A program made the translations under genes and the position numbers. Positions 7,636 to 16,499 of a stretch of DNA of 48,919 nucleotides are shown here, piece after piece; position 1 is the first letter of the stretch, and each line of letters begins with the position of its first letter. This DNA comes from Clostridia bacterium (lineage in GTDB: Bacteria; Bacillota; Clostridia; Oscillospirales; RGIG577): positions 1 to 48,919 of the forward strand of contig JAFWDJ010000041.1 of assembly GCA_017513095.1 (NCBI GenBank), read 5' to 3'. Under the pieces are notes generated by a model. It was not told the DNA's origin. It did not search any database and saw nothing but the letters and a program-made list of their open reading frames with translations.

Positions 7636-8439
7636 TTATTCTTCCTGCGAAAGCAGTATGCGGTCATTGTCAAGTATATGACCCTTGACCTGCCTGTACT
7701 TTTCCAAAAGTCCCTCGACGGTCAGATTGTCTCGCTCCTCGCCCATGAGGTCGAGCACAATGTTGCCGTCGTCCATCATGAGCGTTCTGTTGCCAAGATG
7801 AAGCGCCGACGCTATGTTATGAGTTATCATAAGCGTCGTTATGTGCTTCTCTTTTACAACTTCCTTCGTAATTTCAAGCACCTTTTCTGCGGTCAGCGGG
7901 TCGAGCGCCGCAGTATGCTCGTCAAGAAGAAGTATCTTCGGCGTAACGATAACGGCCATAAGAAGCGTGACCGCCTGTCGCTGGCCGCCGGAAAGAAGTC
8001 CCATGCTCGTCTTCATGCGGTCCTCAAGGCCCATATTGAGGCGCGAAAGCGTCTCTCTGAAGACCTCGCGGTCCTTTTTCGATATGGCGGGACGAAGAAA
8101 TCCCCTTTTGCTTGACGAATAGGCAATGGCCAGATTCTGCTCAATCGTAAGGCTGGGCGCGGTGCCCATGAGCGGATTTTGGAAAATGCGCCCCACGACG
8201 CGCGCGCGGTACGTCTCGGGCTTGAACGTAACGTCCTCGCCGTCTATGTATATCTCGCCCTCGTCGCTTATGAATACGCCCGCAATGGCGTTAAAAAGCG
8301 TTGTTTTGCCGGCTCCGTTCGAGCCTATTATAGTTGCGAAATCGTCGGGGCGAAGCTGCAGCGAAAGGCCCTTTAAAGCGGCCTTTTCGTTTACGGTGCC
8401 GCGTTCGAAGGTCTTGTAAAGATTATTGATTTTTAGCAC
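7636..8439 (-). CDS. ABC importer ATP-binding protein (TrpZ type)
   Basis: This 267-residue ATPase energises the importer encoded by the two genes upstream. Walker A is GSNGAGKT (39-46), the Q-loop is in RIFQNPL, the signature is LLSGGQRQ (148-155), and Walker B is ILLLDEHTAALD with Asp173 and Glu174. The DEHTAALDP form is usual for ATPases paired with LivH-like permeases and an ABC_sub_bind lipoprotein. Its start overlaps the permease stop by 17 bp, indicating translational coupling. Confidence 0.92.
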   Translation of the reverse strand: MLKINNLYKTFERGTVNEKAALKGLSLQLRPDDFATIIGSNGAGKTTLFNAIAGVFISDEGEIYIDGEDVTFKPETYRARVVGRIFQNPLMGTAPSLTIEQNLAIAYSSSKRGFLRPAISKKDREVFRETLSRLNMGLEDRMKTSMGLLSGGQRQAVTLLMAVIVTPKILLLDEHTAALDPLTAEKVLEITKEVVKEKHITTLMITHNIASALHLGNRTLMMDDGNIVLDLMGEERDNLTVEGLLEKYRQVKGHILDNDRILLSQEE

Positions 8440-9343
8440 TTTGCTTCACCCTCCTTGACTTGCTGTTGCTTGCGGCTATCGAATCGCGTATCGGCTTTAT
8501 GCTGAGCGCGATTACGATTATAATAACCGAAATAAGCTTTAAGAAGTACGTCGGGAAGAGGTTCGTCTTTATCGCAACGGCGATTATAATGCGGTACGCC
8601 ACGCTTCCGACTATGGCCGATACGAAGCCGATGCTTATATTCTTCCTTACGCATATCGTTTCGCCGATGATAACGGAGGCAAAGCCCACGACGATGGTGC
8701 CGCTGCCCGCCGTAACGTCGGCGTAGCCCATGTACTGAGTGTACATCGCGCCCGAAAGCGCTACGCAGGCGTTCGCGATGGCAAGCGCTATCCACTTCAT
8801 CTTATCTGTGGATATGGAAGTTGCGCGCACCATGTCCTCGTTGTCGCCCGTCGCGCAGATGCTCAGTCCCGTAGGCGTGGAGAAGAAAAACTCAACGAGC
8901 ATAACGACAATGGCACATACAACGACGGCCACCGTTATTATCGAAGTATGCTTTGAAAGCATCGTCGCGCTCTGAAACATCGTAAACAGCGTTTGTGAGC
9001 CGAGTATCGAAATATTCGGACTGCCGTTGTTCATTATCAGCAGGTTTATTGAATACAGACCCGACATTGTCATGATACCGGCGAGTATCGGCGCGATTTT
9101 ACACTTCGTTTGGAAGAACGCCGTAAGCGATCCGGCCGCCGCGCCCGCAAGTATCGCAAGTATGAGCGCAAGAAACGGATGTCCCGCATTCGTTACCATC
9201 GCGCAAACCGCCATACCGAGCGTAATGCTTCCGTCAACGGTAAGGTCCGGTATTTTAAGTATCCTGAACGTTATATATACGCCGAGTACCATAAGCCCGT
9301 ATACAAGACCGAGCTCTATCGCACCGAGCAGCTGATTTATCAT
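8423..9343 (-). CDS. ABC importer permease (LivH/TrpY type)
   Basis: The 306 residues are mostly membrane helices of the branched-chain-amino-acid permease type (BPD_transp_2), with about eight hydrophobic segments. The cytoplasmic loop GDNEDMVRATSIS corresponds to the ATPase-coupling EAA-like region. The N terminus (LGAIELGLVYGLMVLGVYITF) is typical of the family. The lipoprotein gene lies upstream across a 173-bp gap with a long hairpin, and the ATPase gene overlaps downstream. Confidence 0.92.
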   Translation of the reverse strand: MINQLLGAIELGLVYGLMVLGVYITFRILKIPDLTVDGSITLGMAVCAMVTNAGHPFLALILAILAGAAAGSLTAFFQTKCKIAPILAGIMTMSGLYSINLLIMNNGSPNISILGSQTLFTMFQSATMLSKHTSIITVAVVVCAIVVMLVEFFFSTPTGLSICATGDNEDMVRATSISTDKMKWIALAIANACVALSGAMYTQYMGYADVTAGSGTIVVGFASVIIGETICVRKNISIGFVSAIVGSVAYRIIIAVAIKTNLFPTYFLKLISVIIIVIALSIKPIRDSIAASNSKSRRVKQSAKNQ

Positions 9344-9409
9344 GAGTTTTCCTCTTTCCTGTTTCGGCTAAAACTAATCGTTAAAACCGAAAAAAATTAC
9401 GTCAAACGA

Positions 9410-9440
9410 GCGAAAATGGCGCGTTCTGCGCCATTTTCGC
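9410..9440 (-). promoter_or_regulatory. Thirteen-pair intercistronic hairpin
   Basis: GCGAAAATGGCGC and GCGCCATTTTCGC pair perfectly around a five-base loop in the gap between the binding-protein and permease genes. The T-run comes only about 12 bases later on the minus strand. It therefore looks like a leaky terminator or mRNA-stabilising stem that keeps the lipoprotein message in excess. Confidence 0.6.
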
Positions 9441-9516
9441 CGTTTGATTTACATACTTCTGATTTATGCTGTCCGCGCATTTAAAAGACAGCTTTTATCC
9501 GGCGCGCAGTATAGTC

Positions 9517-10578
9517 TTATGCTGCGTTGGTGGAAACGTAGGTAGCTTCTGCAGCGTAGGACTCGGGAAGAGTTACGCCGAGCTGGTTCATAACGCCCTC
9601 GTTGATAACGAGCGTAAAGTCGCTGTACTGCTGGCAGGGCATACTCTCAAGCGGAGTGCCGTTGTACCATTCGATAACCATCTGAGCGGTCATCTCGCCT
9701 ACGGTGCCGTAGTCAACGCCGTACGAGCAGAACGCGCCGCCCGTCGTCATAGCGTCAGCTGCGCCGTATACGGGGATGCCCGCGTCGGCAAGAATCTGAC
9801 CGAGCTGATTGAAGTTGGAAGCGATTATGGAGTCGAGCGTTACGTAAACGTATGCGGTCGTTGCGGGATCGAGCGACTGAGCCTGGGTAATGGCGTCGGT
9901 TACGTCAGCGTAGCCGATAACCTCATAGGGGAAGCCGTTCTCCTCGCAGAAGCTCTTCGCAGCGTTCATCGTGCACTCGGAGTTGTTCTGAGAGGTGTTG
10001 TACATAATAACGATCTGCTTGCCCTCTTCGATGGGGGTGATGTCGTTTGCGGTGGTGATGATAAGGTCAGCGGGGATGGTGTTCGAAGTACCCGTTGCAA
10101 GGATTGCCGGATCAACGGTGTCAAGGTCGGGCATGATCTTCGAGTATACGGGGTCAACTACCGACATGAAGATTATCGGAGTCTCGCCGCCGCAGATGCT
10201 TACGGCCGCCTGGGTCGGAGGAGTGAGCATCGGAACGACTACGTCGTACTGATTGTCAACGAAGCCCTGGATTATGGTGCTCATCGTACCGGTATCGCCG
10301 GAGGCACTCTGGAAATCAACCACGATCTTGTCGGAAAGGCCGGCGTCGTCTATGGTCTTTAAGAACGAGTCGTGCATCTGCTGTGCATCGGCCATATCAA
10401 CGAGCTGTACGAAGCCGACGGTGATAACGTCCTTCGTGTTTACGGTGCCGACAACCTCGGCGGTCTCTTCGCCCGACGGCTCGGCAGCAGTCTCTTCGGA
10501 AGCCTTGCTGTTCGAAGAACAAGCAGCGAGTCCGAAGGCCAGTGCGAGAACGCAGAGCAATGCAATAAGTTTTTTCAT
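9517..10578 (-). CDS. ABC importer substrate-binding lipoprotein (ABC_sub_bind family)
   Basis: The 353-residue lipoprotein has a signal peptide ending in LAAC (Cys20), then an acidic linker and a two-lobed periplasmic-binding fold of the PF04392 type (ITVGFVQLVD, PTQAAVSICGGETPIIFMSV, GYADVTDAITQAQSL). Such proteins with LivH-like permeases include the TrpX/TyrX aromatic amino acid importers of streptococci and clostridia. The ligand here cannot be read from the sequence, so tryptophan or tyrosine is only a suggestion. GGAGG lies six bases before the ATG. It is the first gene of the operon. Confidence 0.92.
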   Translation of the reverse strand: MKKLIALLCVLALAFGLAACSSNSKASEETAAEPSGEETAEVVGTVNTKDVITVGFVQLVDMADAQQMHDSFLKTIDDAGLSDKIVVDFQSASGDTGTMSTIIQGFVDNQYDVVVPMLTPPTQAAVSICGGETPIIFMSVVDPVYSKIMPDLDTVDPAILATGTSNTIPADLIITTANDITPIEEGKQIVIMYNTSQNNSECTMNAAKSFCEENGFPYEVIGYADVTDAITQAQSLDPATTAYVYVTLDSIIASNFNQLGQILADAGIPVYGAADAMTTGGAFCSYGVDYGTVGEMTAQMVIEWYNGTPLESMPCQQYSDFTLVINEGVMNQLGVTLPESYAAEATYVSTNAA

Positions 10579-10628
10579 TGTTTACCTCCACAAAATTTTT
10601 ATAGTTTTCATGCTTATGCATAATAATT

Positions 10629-10657
10629 AGTATTGCATTTTTTTATATGAATGTCAA
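10629..10657 (-). promoter_or_regulatory. Promoter of the ABC importer operon
   Basis: Minus strand: TTGACA, 17-bp spacer, AATACT (TACTAA, two bases on, is an alternative -10). A small palindrome, TTATGCATAA, follows within the early leader and could be an operator, but there is no independent support for that. Confidence 0.75.
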
Positions 10658-10682
10658 GGCTGTTTTTATTGTTTTGCGGGTG

Positions 10683-10688
10683 TATAAT
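10683..10688 (+). promoter_or_regulatory. Possible -10 box of the cupin gene
   Basis: TATAAT lies 42 bp upstream of the cupin start. The region 17 bp further up (near 10660-10665) has only a weak -35 match, so this would be a poor or activator-dependent promoter. Confidence 0.35.
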
Positions 10689-10730
10689 TAAAATATTGTT
10701 AAGTATATTTAAACATACGGAGGCAGAACG

Positions 10731-11072
10731 ATGAAAAAGAACATATTCGGCGGTCTCGCGCCGGTGAACATGTCGCCCGAGGTAAGCCGCAAGCTTATCG
10801 CATACCAGTCGGGCGAGAACGGATACACTATAAACTACATGGAGGCGCGGCGCGGCGCGTCCGCTCCCCCGCACAGTCATCCGCATCTTCAGGCCGTATA
10901 TATATTAAGCGGAAGCGGCGTTTTCTTATGCGGCGGCGAGGAGATACCGATGGAAAGCGGCGATATACTGCAGATAGGCCCGAACGTCCCCCATACGTGG
11001 AAGGAAGTATTCGAGGAGACGAAATGGCTTGAATTTTTCACCCCCGAAAGAGAGGATTTTAAGCCCGAATAA
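10731..11072 (+). CDS. Small cupin-fold protein
   Basis: This 113-residue single-domain cupin has metal-binding residues in the usual places: His48, His50 and His52 in PPHSHPHLQ, and His88 in NVPHTW. The Gly-rich turn SGSGVFLCGG lies between them. Single-domain cupins range from isomerases and dioxygenases to sugar- or metal-binding proteins, and nothing here fixes the function. A good AGGAGG-like site (CGGAGG) precedes the ATG. It is divergent from the ABC importer and ends at a terminator shared with valS. Confidence 0.85.
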   Translation: MKKNIFGGLAPVNMSPEVSRKLIAYQSGENGYTINYMEARRGASAPPHSHPHLQAVYILSGSGVFLCGGEEIPMESGDILQIGPNVPHTWKEVFEETKWLEFFTPEREDFKPE

Positions 11073-11079
11073 AAAGCGG

Positions 11080-11107
11080 GAGCCCCGGCCCAAAAAGGTC
11101 GGGGCTC
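11080..11107. terminator. Bidirectional terminator between cupin and valS
   Basis: GAGCCCCGGCC and GGTCGGGGCTC form an eleven-pair stem around CAAAAA, with T-rich sequence on both strands' downstream sides. Confidence 0.88.
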
Positions 11108-11127
11108 TTTTAAATTCCTGATTACTT

Positions 11128-13770
11128 TTATGCTTTGCCTTCGATTTTGGCAATCGACTGCATAACGGAGTCGAGCATCGCCTGATACTTCTCCTTCTTT
11201 GCGCGCTCCTCCTCTACCACGGCGGGCGGAGCCTTCGCTACGAACTTCTCGTTCGAGAGCTTGCCGTCTACGCGCTTAAGCTCCGATAAAAGCTTCGTCT
11301 TTTCGCCGTTCAGTCTTTCAAGCTCCTTTTTGAAGTCGATAAGATCGCCCAGCGGAATAAATATCTTCGCGTCGCCCGTTACGACGTTCACGGCGTCGTC
11401 GTCCGAGTAGCCGACGCTTTCGTCGATTACCGTGATTTCCGACGCGCCCGCAAGCCTCTGAAGATAAGGCTTGCCGCTTTCGTAATGCGCCGTATTCTTC
11501 GTGAGTATCGTCATCTTCGCCTTGCGCGACGGAGCTACGTTCATCTCGGCGCGGATATTTCTTACGGCGCCGACAGCGTCCATAACGTCCTGCATATTGC
11601 GCTCGTCCTCGGGGAAGCAGAGGCTTTCGTCGTATACGGGGAACTTCGAGGTAATTATAACTTCCTCGTCGCGCGGCAACGCGGAGAATATTTCCTCGGT
11701 AATGAACGGCATGAACGGATGCAGAAGCTTAAGAATATTCGTAAGGACGTACAAAAGCACGTACTGCGCCGATTCCTTCGTCTCGTTGTTGTCGTTGGAG
11801 TCGTAAAGGCGCGGCTTTACAAGCTCTATATACCAGTCGCAGAAGCAGTCCCAGGTAAAATCGTAAATCTTCTGAACGGCTACGCCGAGCTCGAACTTGT
11901 CCATGTTCTCGCAGACTTCTTTTACGACCGTATTGAGCTTCGAGAGTATCCACTTGTCCTCAAGCTGGAGATTCTCGGGCAGCTTGCACTCCTCGACCTT
12001 CAGGTTCATAAGCACGAATCGCGCCGCGTTCCAAAGCTTGTTGTTGAAGTTGGAGCTTGCCTCTACCCTGTCCATATTGAAGCGAAGGTCGTTGCCGGGG
12101 GCGTTGCCCGTGATGAGCGTGAGCCTCAGCGCGTCCGCGCCGTACTGCGCGATTACCTCAAGCGGGTCTATGCCGTTGCCCGCCGATTTCGACATCTTCT
12201 TCCCGTACTTGTCGCGCACGAGGCCGTGTATGAGCACCGTCGAGAACGGCGGCTTGCCCGTATGCTCAAGGCCGGAGAATATCATTCTTGCGACCCAGAA
12301 GAAGATTATGTCGTATCCCGTTACGAGCACGTTCGTAGGATAGAAGAAATCGAGCTTTTCCGTCTTGTCGGGCCATCCCAATGTCGAGAACGGCCAGAGC
12401 GCCGACGAGAACCACGTATCGAGTACGTCGGGGTCCTGAATAACGGCGCCGCCGCACTTTTCGCAGCGGTCGACCTCGGTCTTCGATACCGTGACGTGAC
12501 CGCACTCCCTGCAGTGGTACGCGGGTATGCGGTGACCCCACCAGAGCTGGCGCGAGATGCACCAGTCATGTACGTTCTCCATCCAGTTTATATACGTCTT
12601 AGTGAATCGGTCGGGCACAAATTTTACTTCGCCGTCCTTAACGACTCTTATAGCGTCCTTCGCAAGGGGCTCCATCTTTACGAACCACTGCTTCGACGTC
12701 ATCGGCTCTACTACGGTGCCGCAGCGGTAGCAGGTGCCTACGTTATGCGAATGCGGGCGTATATCGACAAGAAGGCCCTCTGCCTTTAGGTCGTTAACAA
12801 TGTTCTCGCGGGCCGTGAAGCGGTCCTGACCCTCGTATTTGCCGCCGTTCTTGTTTATGCAGCCGTTCTCGTCCATAACGAGAATCTGTTCGAGGTCGTG
12901 TCGAAGGCCGACTTCAAAGTCGTTCGGGTCGTGGCAGGGCGTTATCTTTACGCAGCCCGTACCGAATTCGCGGTCAACGTATTCGTCCGCGATAATCGGT
13001 ATCCTTCTTCCGACGAGCGGAAGTATTGCGTACTTGCCCACAAGATCGGTATAGCGCTCGTCCTCGGGATTTACGGCTATCGCCGTATCGCCCAGCATCG
13101 TTTCGGGGCGCGTGGTCGCGATCTCGATAAAGTCGTCGCTGCCCTCGATGGGGTATTTTATGTGCCAGAAGAAGCCGTCCTGCTCCTTATGCTCTACCTC
13201 GGCGTCGGAAAGCGCCGTCGTGCAGCGGGGACACCAGTTTATTATGCGGTTGCCCTGATAGATGAGGCCCTTGTTGTAAAGGTTTACAAAGACCTCCTTT
13301 ACGGCTCTCGAACAACCCTCGTCCATCGTAAAGCGCTCGTTTTCGTAGTCGCACGAGGAGCCGAGCTTTTTAAGCTGGCTTACGATGCGGTTGCCGTAAA
13401 GGTTCTTCCATTCCCAGACGCGCTCCAAAAACTTCTCGCGTCCGAGGTCGTAGCGCGTTATATGCTCGTTTACGCGAAGCGACTCCTCGACCTTTATCTG
13501 CGTTGCTATGCCCGCGTGGTCGGTGCCCAGAATCCACAGCGCGGCGTATCCGCTCATGCGCTTGTAGCGCGTCAGGATATCCTGCATCGTCTCGTCGAGC
13601 GCATGGCCCATGTGAAGCTGTCCCGTGACGTTCGGAGGCGGTATAACTATCGAAAACGGCTTTTTCGACGTGTCGGGCTCCTGCGAAAAGTATCTTCCGC
13701 GCAGCCACATATCAAATATTTTGTCCTCGATCGCGCTCGGATCGTATGATTTTGATAGCTCTTTTCTCAT
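11128..13770 (-). CDS. valS: Valyl-tRNA synthetase
   Basis: This class I synthetase charges tRNA-Val. The 880 residues match the usual length. The signatures are HMGH (53-56) after [15 protein letters not shown] (525-529), and the editing domain between about 200 and 340 with [12 protein letters not shown]. Zinc-type cysteine pairs are Cys180/Cys183, Cys347/Cys350, Cys420/Cys423 and Cys436/Cys439. The C-terminal 70 residues form the Val-arm coiled coil. It is monocistronic. The leader is too short for a T-box, so control by tRNA-sensing attenuation is not evident. Confidence 0.98.
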   Translation of the reverse strand: MRKELSKSYDPSAIEDKIFDMWLRGRYFSQEPDTSKKPFSIVIPPPNVTGQLHMGHALDETMQDILTRYKRMSGYAALWILGTDHAGIATQIKVEESLRVNEHITRYDLGREKFLERVWEWKNLYGNRIVSQLKKLGSSCDYENERFTMDEGCSRAVKEVFVNLYNKGLIYQGNRIINWCPRCTTALSDAEVEHKEQDGFFWHIKYPIEGSDDFIEIATTRPETMLGDTAIAVNPEDERYTDLVGKYAILPLVGRRIPIIADEYVDREFGTGCVKITPCHDPNDFEVGLRHDLEQILVMDENGCINKNGGKYEGQDRFTARENIVNDLKAEGLLVDIRPHSHNVGTCYRCGTVVEPMTSKQWFVKMEPLAKDAIRVVKDGEVKFVPDRFTKTYINWMENVHDWCISRQLWWGHRIPAYHCRECGHVTVSKTEVDRCEKCGGAVIQDPDVLDTWFSSALWPFSTLGWPDKTEKLDFFYPTNVLVTGYDIIFFWVARMIFSGLEHTGKPPFSTVLIHGLVRDKYGKKMSKSAGNGIDPLEVIAQYGADALRLTLITGNAPGNDLRFNMDRVEASSNFNNKLWNAARFVLMNLKVEECKLPENLQLEDKWILSKLNTVVKEVCENMDKFELGVAVQKIYDFTWDCFCDWYIELVKPRLYDSNDNNETKESAQYVLLYVLTNILKLLHPFMPFITEEIFSALPRDEEVIITSKFPVYDESLCFPEDERNMQDVMDAVGAVRNIRAEMNVAPSRKAKMTILTKNTAHYESGKPYLQRLAGASEITVIDESVGYSDDDAVNVVTGDAKIFIPLGDLIDFKKELERLNGEKTKLLSELKRVDGKLSNEKFVAKAPPAVVEEERAKKEKYQAMLDSVMQSIAKIEGKA

Positions 13771-13828
13771 AAATGCCTCCCGGTATTATTAAGCGGTCGC
13801 CGCTTATATTAAAAATTCATTATATTTT

Positions 13829-13857
13829 ATAATATCATGCAATTTGACCGATTGCAA
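13829..13857 (-). promoter_or_regulatory. valS: Promoter of valS
   Basis: Minus strand: TTGCAA, 17-bp spacer, TATTAT. A short hairpin (AAGCGG/CCGCTT, 13791-13805) sits in the leader just before the CGGGAGG ribosome site. Confidence 0.75.
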
Positions 13858-13887
13858 CTTTTTAATGCACGCTATGCCAAATAAAAT

Positions 13888-13919
13888 AACGTCTTCGGCC
13901 CGATGAGGCCAAAGACGTT
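13888..13919 (-). terminator. Terminator of the nitroreductase gene
   Basis: AACGTCTTTGGCC pairs with GGCCGAAGACGTT with one mismatch around a short loop, followed on the minus strand by ATTTTATTT. Confidence 0.8.
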
Positions 13920-13935
13920 AAATTATTATGCCGAT

Positions 13936-14478
13936 TTATACGTAATTGCCCTTTATCTTCATTTCGGACAGCTTCTTTTCCTCGGGCTGTGCCTCTGCGT
14001 AGCCGAATACGAGGCCGAAAAGCGCCGTCATATCGGCGTCTATGCCGAGCGCGCTCTTTAAATCCGCGTCCTTGTCAATAGCCGGACCCGCGAACCACGC
14101 AAAGCAGCTTCCTATGCCGCCCTCGGCCGCCTGCACCATCATATTTTCGGCTATCGTGCCGCCGTTCGTGTAGTTTATGCCCTTAAGCGAGGCGTCCTTT
14201 GACGAGATAACGATGAGCGTGGACGCACCGTAGAAGTTGAACGGGCGCTTCATCTCCTTGCCGAATACCTTCGACATATCGCGGCTCATCACCGTGCCGA
14301 TGCGAACAAGCATTTCGGCGTCGCGCACGACCGTAATCTGCATCGTCTCATATCGTCCCATGCTCACCGGAGCCGCGTCGCCCGCAAGCAGTATTTTTTT
14401 TAAGTCCTCGTCCGACACGGGCGTTTTCGTGAATTTTCTTACCGAACTTCTTTTCGTTATACCTTTTACGATATCCAT
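13936..14478 (-). CDS. Nitroreductase-family FMN oxidoreductase
   Basis: This 180-residue flavoprotein belongs to the NAD(P)H-dependent nitroreductase superfamily. It has the N-terminal phosphate-binding motif KRSSVRKF (9-16), the PVSMGRYE segment, and the GGIGSCFAWFAGP region near the C-terminal third that lines the FMN site. The start MDIVKGITK at 14478 was chosen because GGGAGAG lies four to five bases upstream. It is transcribed divergently from the aldo/keto reductase from closely spaced promoters. The natural substrate is unknown. Confidence 0.88.
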   Translation of the reverse strand: MDIVKGITKRSSVRKFTKTPVSDEDLKKILLAGDAAPVSMGRYETMQITVVRDAEMLVRIGTVMSRDMSKVFGKEMKRPFNFYGASTLIVISSKDASLKGINYTNGGTIAENMMVQAAEGGIGSCFAWFAGPAIDKDADLKSALGIDADMTALFGLVFGYAEAQPEEKKLSEMKIKGNYV

Positions 14479-14517
14479 AATACTCTCCCGTTTTCCATGT
14501 AATTTATTTATATAGTA

Positions 14518-14546
14518 AGTATACATGCGAATTTGCTTCTTTGCAA
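14518..14546 (-). promoter_or_regulatory. Promoter of the nitroreductase gene
   Basis: Minus strand: TTGCAA, 17-bp spacer, TATACT. Its -35 box is 12 bp from that of the divergent promoter at 14559-14587. Confidence 0.8.
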
Positions 14547-14558
14547 GTGCCAAAAGTG

Positions 14559-14587
14559 TTGCACCTTTCCAAAAAATGCTTTATAAT
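14559..14587 (+). promoter_or_regulatory. Promoter of the aldo/keto reductase gene
   Basis: Plus strand: TTGCAC, 17-bp spacer, TATAAT. Confidence 0.8.
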
Positions 14588-14640
14588 ATAATCATAAATG
14601 TAACCGCGGATAATTATTTCAGATTTAAGGGGGTAAAAAC

Positions 14641-15765
14641 ATGGCATTTTTAGGCGAGGACATAAAAAAGCTCGGCTTCGGGCTTATGAGACTGCCCGTA
14701 AAGGAGGGCACGAAGGAAATTGACATAGAGCTCACCAAAAAAATGGCGGACGCCTTCATTGAAGCGGGCTTTACTTATTTCGATACGGCGTGGGCGTATC
14801 CCGGAAGCGAGGACGCTTTCAGGCAGGCCGTTGTCGAGAGATATCCGAGAGAAAGTTTTACAATAGCCACAAAGAACGCGGCGTGGATAAACTGCAAAAC
14901 GCGCGAGGAGGCCATAGCTCAGTTCGAGACCTCCTTAAAGCAGACGGGCGCAGGCTATTTCGACTTTTATCTGCTTCACAATCTCGGCGAGGGACGCACG
15001 CACTTCTTCGACGACTTCGATATGTGGACGTTCGTAAAGGAGAAAAAGGCCGAGGGCCTTATAAAGCATATCGGATTTTCGTTCCATTCGACGCCCGAGG
15101 AGCTTCGCGAGATACTTTCGGCCCATCCCGAGGCGGAATTCGTACAGCTTCAGATAAATTACGGCGACTGGGAGAATCCTGCCGTTCAGTCGAGAGGCGT
15201 ATACGAGGTTGCGCGCGAGTTCGGAAAGCCGGTCGTTATCATGGAGCCCGTAAAGGGCGGAATGCTCGCAAAGCCGCCCGAGAGTGTTATCGACGTATTC
15301 AAGGCTGCGGACCCTGATGCTTCCCCCGCTTCGTGGGCGCTTCGTTTCGCGGCAGATCTCGAGGGCGTTATAACGGTTCTTTCGGGCATGAGCAACATGG
15401 AGCAGATCGAAGACAACATAAATATGATGAAGGGCTTTACGGGGCTTACCGACGAGCAGCGAAAGACTGTCGAGCGCGCACGCGAGGAGCTTGCTAAAAT
15501 CCCGCTTATCCCCTGCACCACCTGCAACTACTGCGCAAAGGTATGCCCGAAGAACATCGGCATCTCGGGCTCGTTTACGGCGCTCAATATGTATACGCTC
15601 TACGGCGATTTTAAGGCCGCGCGTCAGCAGGAATCGTGGCTCGTTATCGGCCACGGCAAAAAGAAGGCCGCCGAGTGCGTTAAGTGCGGCAAATGCGAGG
15701 CAGTATGCCCGCAGCATATTAAAATACGGGACGAGCTTGAAAACGTGACGAAAACGTTCAAATAA
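14641..15765 (+). CDS. Aldo/keto reductase with two C-terminal 4Fe-4S clusters
   Basis: The 374-residue protein has an AKR barrel with the catalytic tetrad Asp48, Tyr53, Lys78 and His113. The C-terminal ferredoxin-like segment has C292xxCxxCxxxC and C346xxCxxCxxxC motifs. This architecture belongs to the 'predicted oxidoreductase of the aldo/keto reductase family' proteins of anaerobes, where the clusters presumably pass electrons to or from ferredoxin. The substrate is unknown. AAGGGGG lies before the ATG. The gene seems monocistronic, and no clear terminator follows it. Confidence 0.9.
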   Translation: MAFLGEDIKKLGFGLMRLPVKEGTKEIDIELTKKMADAFIEAGFTYFDTAWAYPGSEDAFRQAVVERYPRESFTIATKNAAWINCKTREEAIAQFETSLKQTGAGYFDFYLLHNLGEGRTHFFDDFDMWTFVKEKKAEGLIKHIGFSFHSTPEELREILSAHPEAEFVQLQINYGDWENPAVQSRGVYEVAREFGKPVVIMEPVKGGMLAKPPESVIDVFKAADPDASPASWALRFAADLEGVITVLSGMSNMEQIEDNINMMKGFTGLTDEQRKTVERAREELAKIPLIPCTTCNYCAKVCPKNIGISGSFTALNMYTLYGDFKAARQQESWLVIGHGKKKAAECVKCGKCEAVCPQHIKIRDELENVTKTFK

Positions 15766-15840
15766 TCGACGCGGTTTTTATAGTATTAGTAAATATTTTT
15801 AAGCGCATGTGCCATCTTTGCCGTATTTGCGCCCAACCGA

Positions 15841-15869
15841 TTGATATTTCGGGTGCGGTATGTTATACT
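15841..15869 (+). promoter_or_regulatory. Promoter of the DUF4364-MBL operon
   Basis: Plus strand: TTGATA, 17-bp spacer, TATACT. It leaves a leader of about 80 nt. Confidence 0.75.
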
Positions 15870-15952
15870 GCTTACGTAAAATCATACGTTAAAGCCCGAG
15901 GGACGCGCACAAAGGCAGGTGCCCGAGGGCGTAATTTTCAGGAGGTGCGTTT

Positions 15953-16498
15953 ATGCCTTTCGGCGTTATTACGGACATTACGGAGGCCAAGCTGCTCATA
16001 CTTTATATTTTCAAATACTGCGGTACGGCGCTTCCGAAAACGGCGCTTGACGACATCGTAAAGACCGACGAGCTTATAGAGCATTTCACCTACTGCGAAG
16101 CCTTTTCGCAGCTCGTGGAGTCGGGGCACGTCTTTAAGCATCCCGATAAGGAGCTTTATTATATAAACTCCGAGGGCGAAGAGACGGTAAATCTCTTTAC
16201 GAAGAATATCCCGTTCTCCATTCGCGAGCGCGCGATAAAGGAATCGACGATAGTATTGGCAAGACTCAGCGAGGGCGAGCACATCGTTTCGGAATACGCG
16301 CCGAACAACGACGAGGCGGGCTCTTATACCGCCGTGCTCAAAATAATCGGCGACCGCGAAACGCTGTTCGAGCTGAAGCTGTGGCTTCCCAATAAGATGC
16401 AGTGCGAAATAATCACCACGAATTTCAGGGAGAACCCTATCGGCATATTTAAAGAGTTCTTAAAATTAGTTGCAAACGAAAACAACCAAGGAGGATAA
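15953..16498 (+). CDS. DUF4364-family winged-helix protein
   Basis: This 181-residue cytoplasmic protein matches the DUF4364 family of Clostridia. The N-terminal half is a winged-helix region (EAKLLILYIFKYCGTALPKTALDDIV and the following YINSEGEETVNLF wing). The C-terminal half is an alpha/beta region that may bind an effector. CAGGAGG precedes the ATG. The stop codon is one base from the start of the MBL-fold gene, so the two are translationally coupled. It could be a transcription regulator, but no target is evident. Confidence 0.8.
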   Translation: MPFGVITDITEAKLLILYIFKYCGTALPKTALDDIVKTDELIEHFTYCEAFSQLVESGHVFKHPDKELYYINSEGEETVNLFTKNIPFSIRERAIKESTIVLARLSEGEHIVSEYAPNNDEAGSYTAVLKIIGDRETLFELKLWLPNKMQCEIITTNFRENPIGIFKEFLKLVANENNQGG

Positions 16499-16499
16499 A

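Noticed and set aside
11485-12789. Long plus-strand frame opposite valS
   Set aside because: It is antisense to a highly conserved gene and encodes an arginine/tyrosine-rich sequence with no family match.
13771-13887. T-box leader upstream of valS
   Set aside because: The leader is under 60 nt from the promoter and lacks a T-box sequence and an antiterminator.
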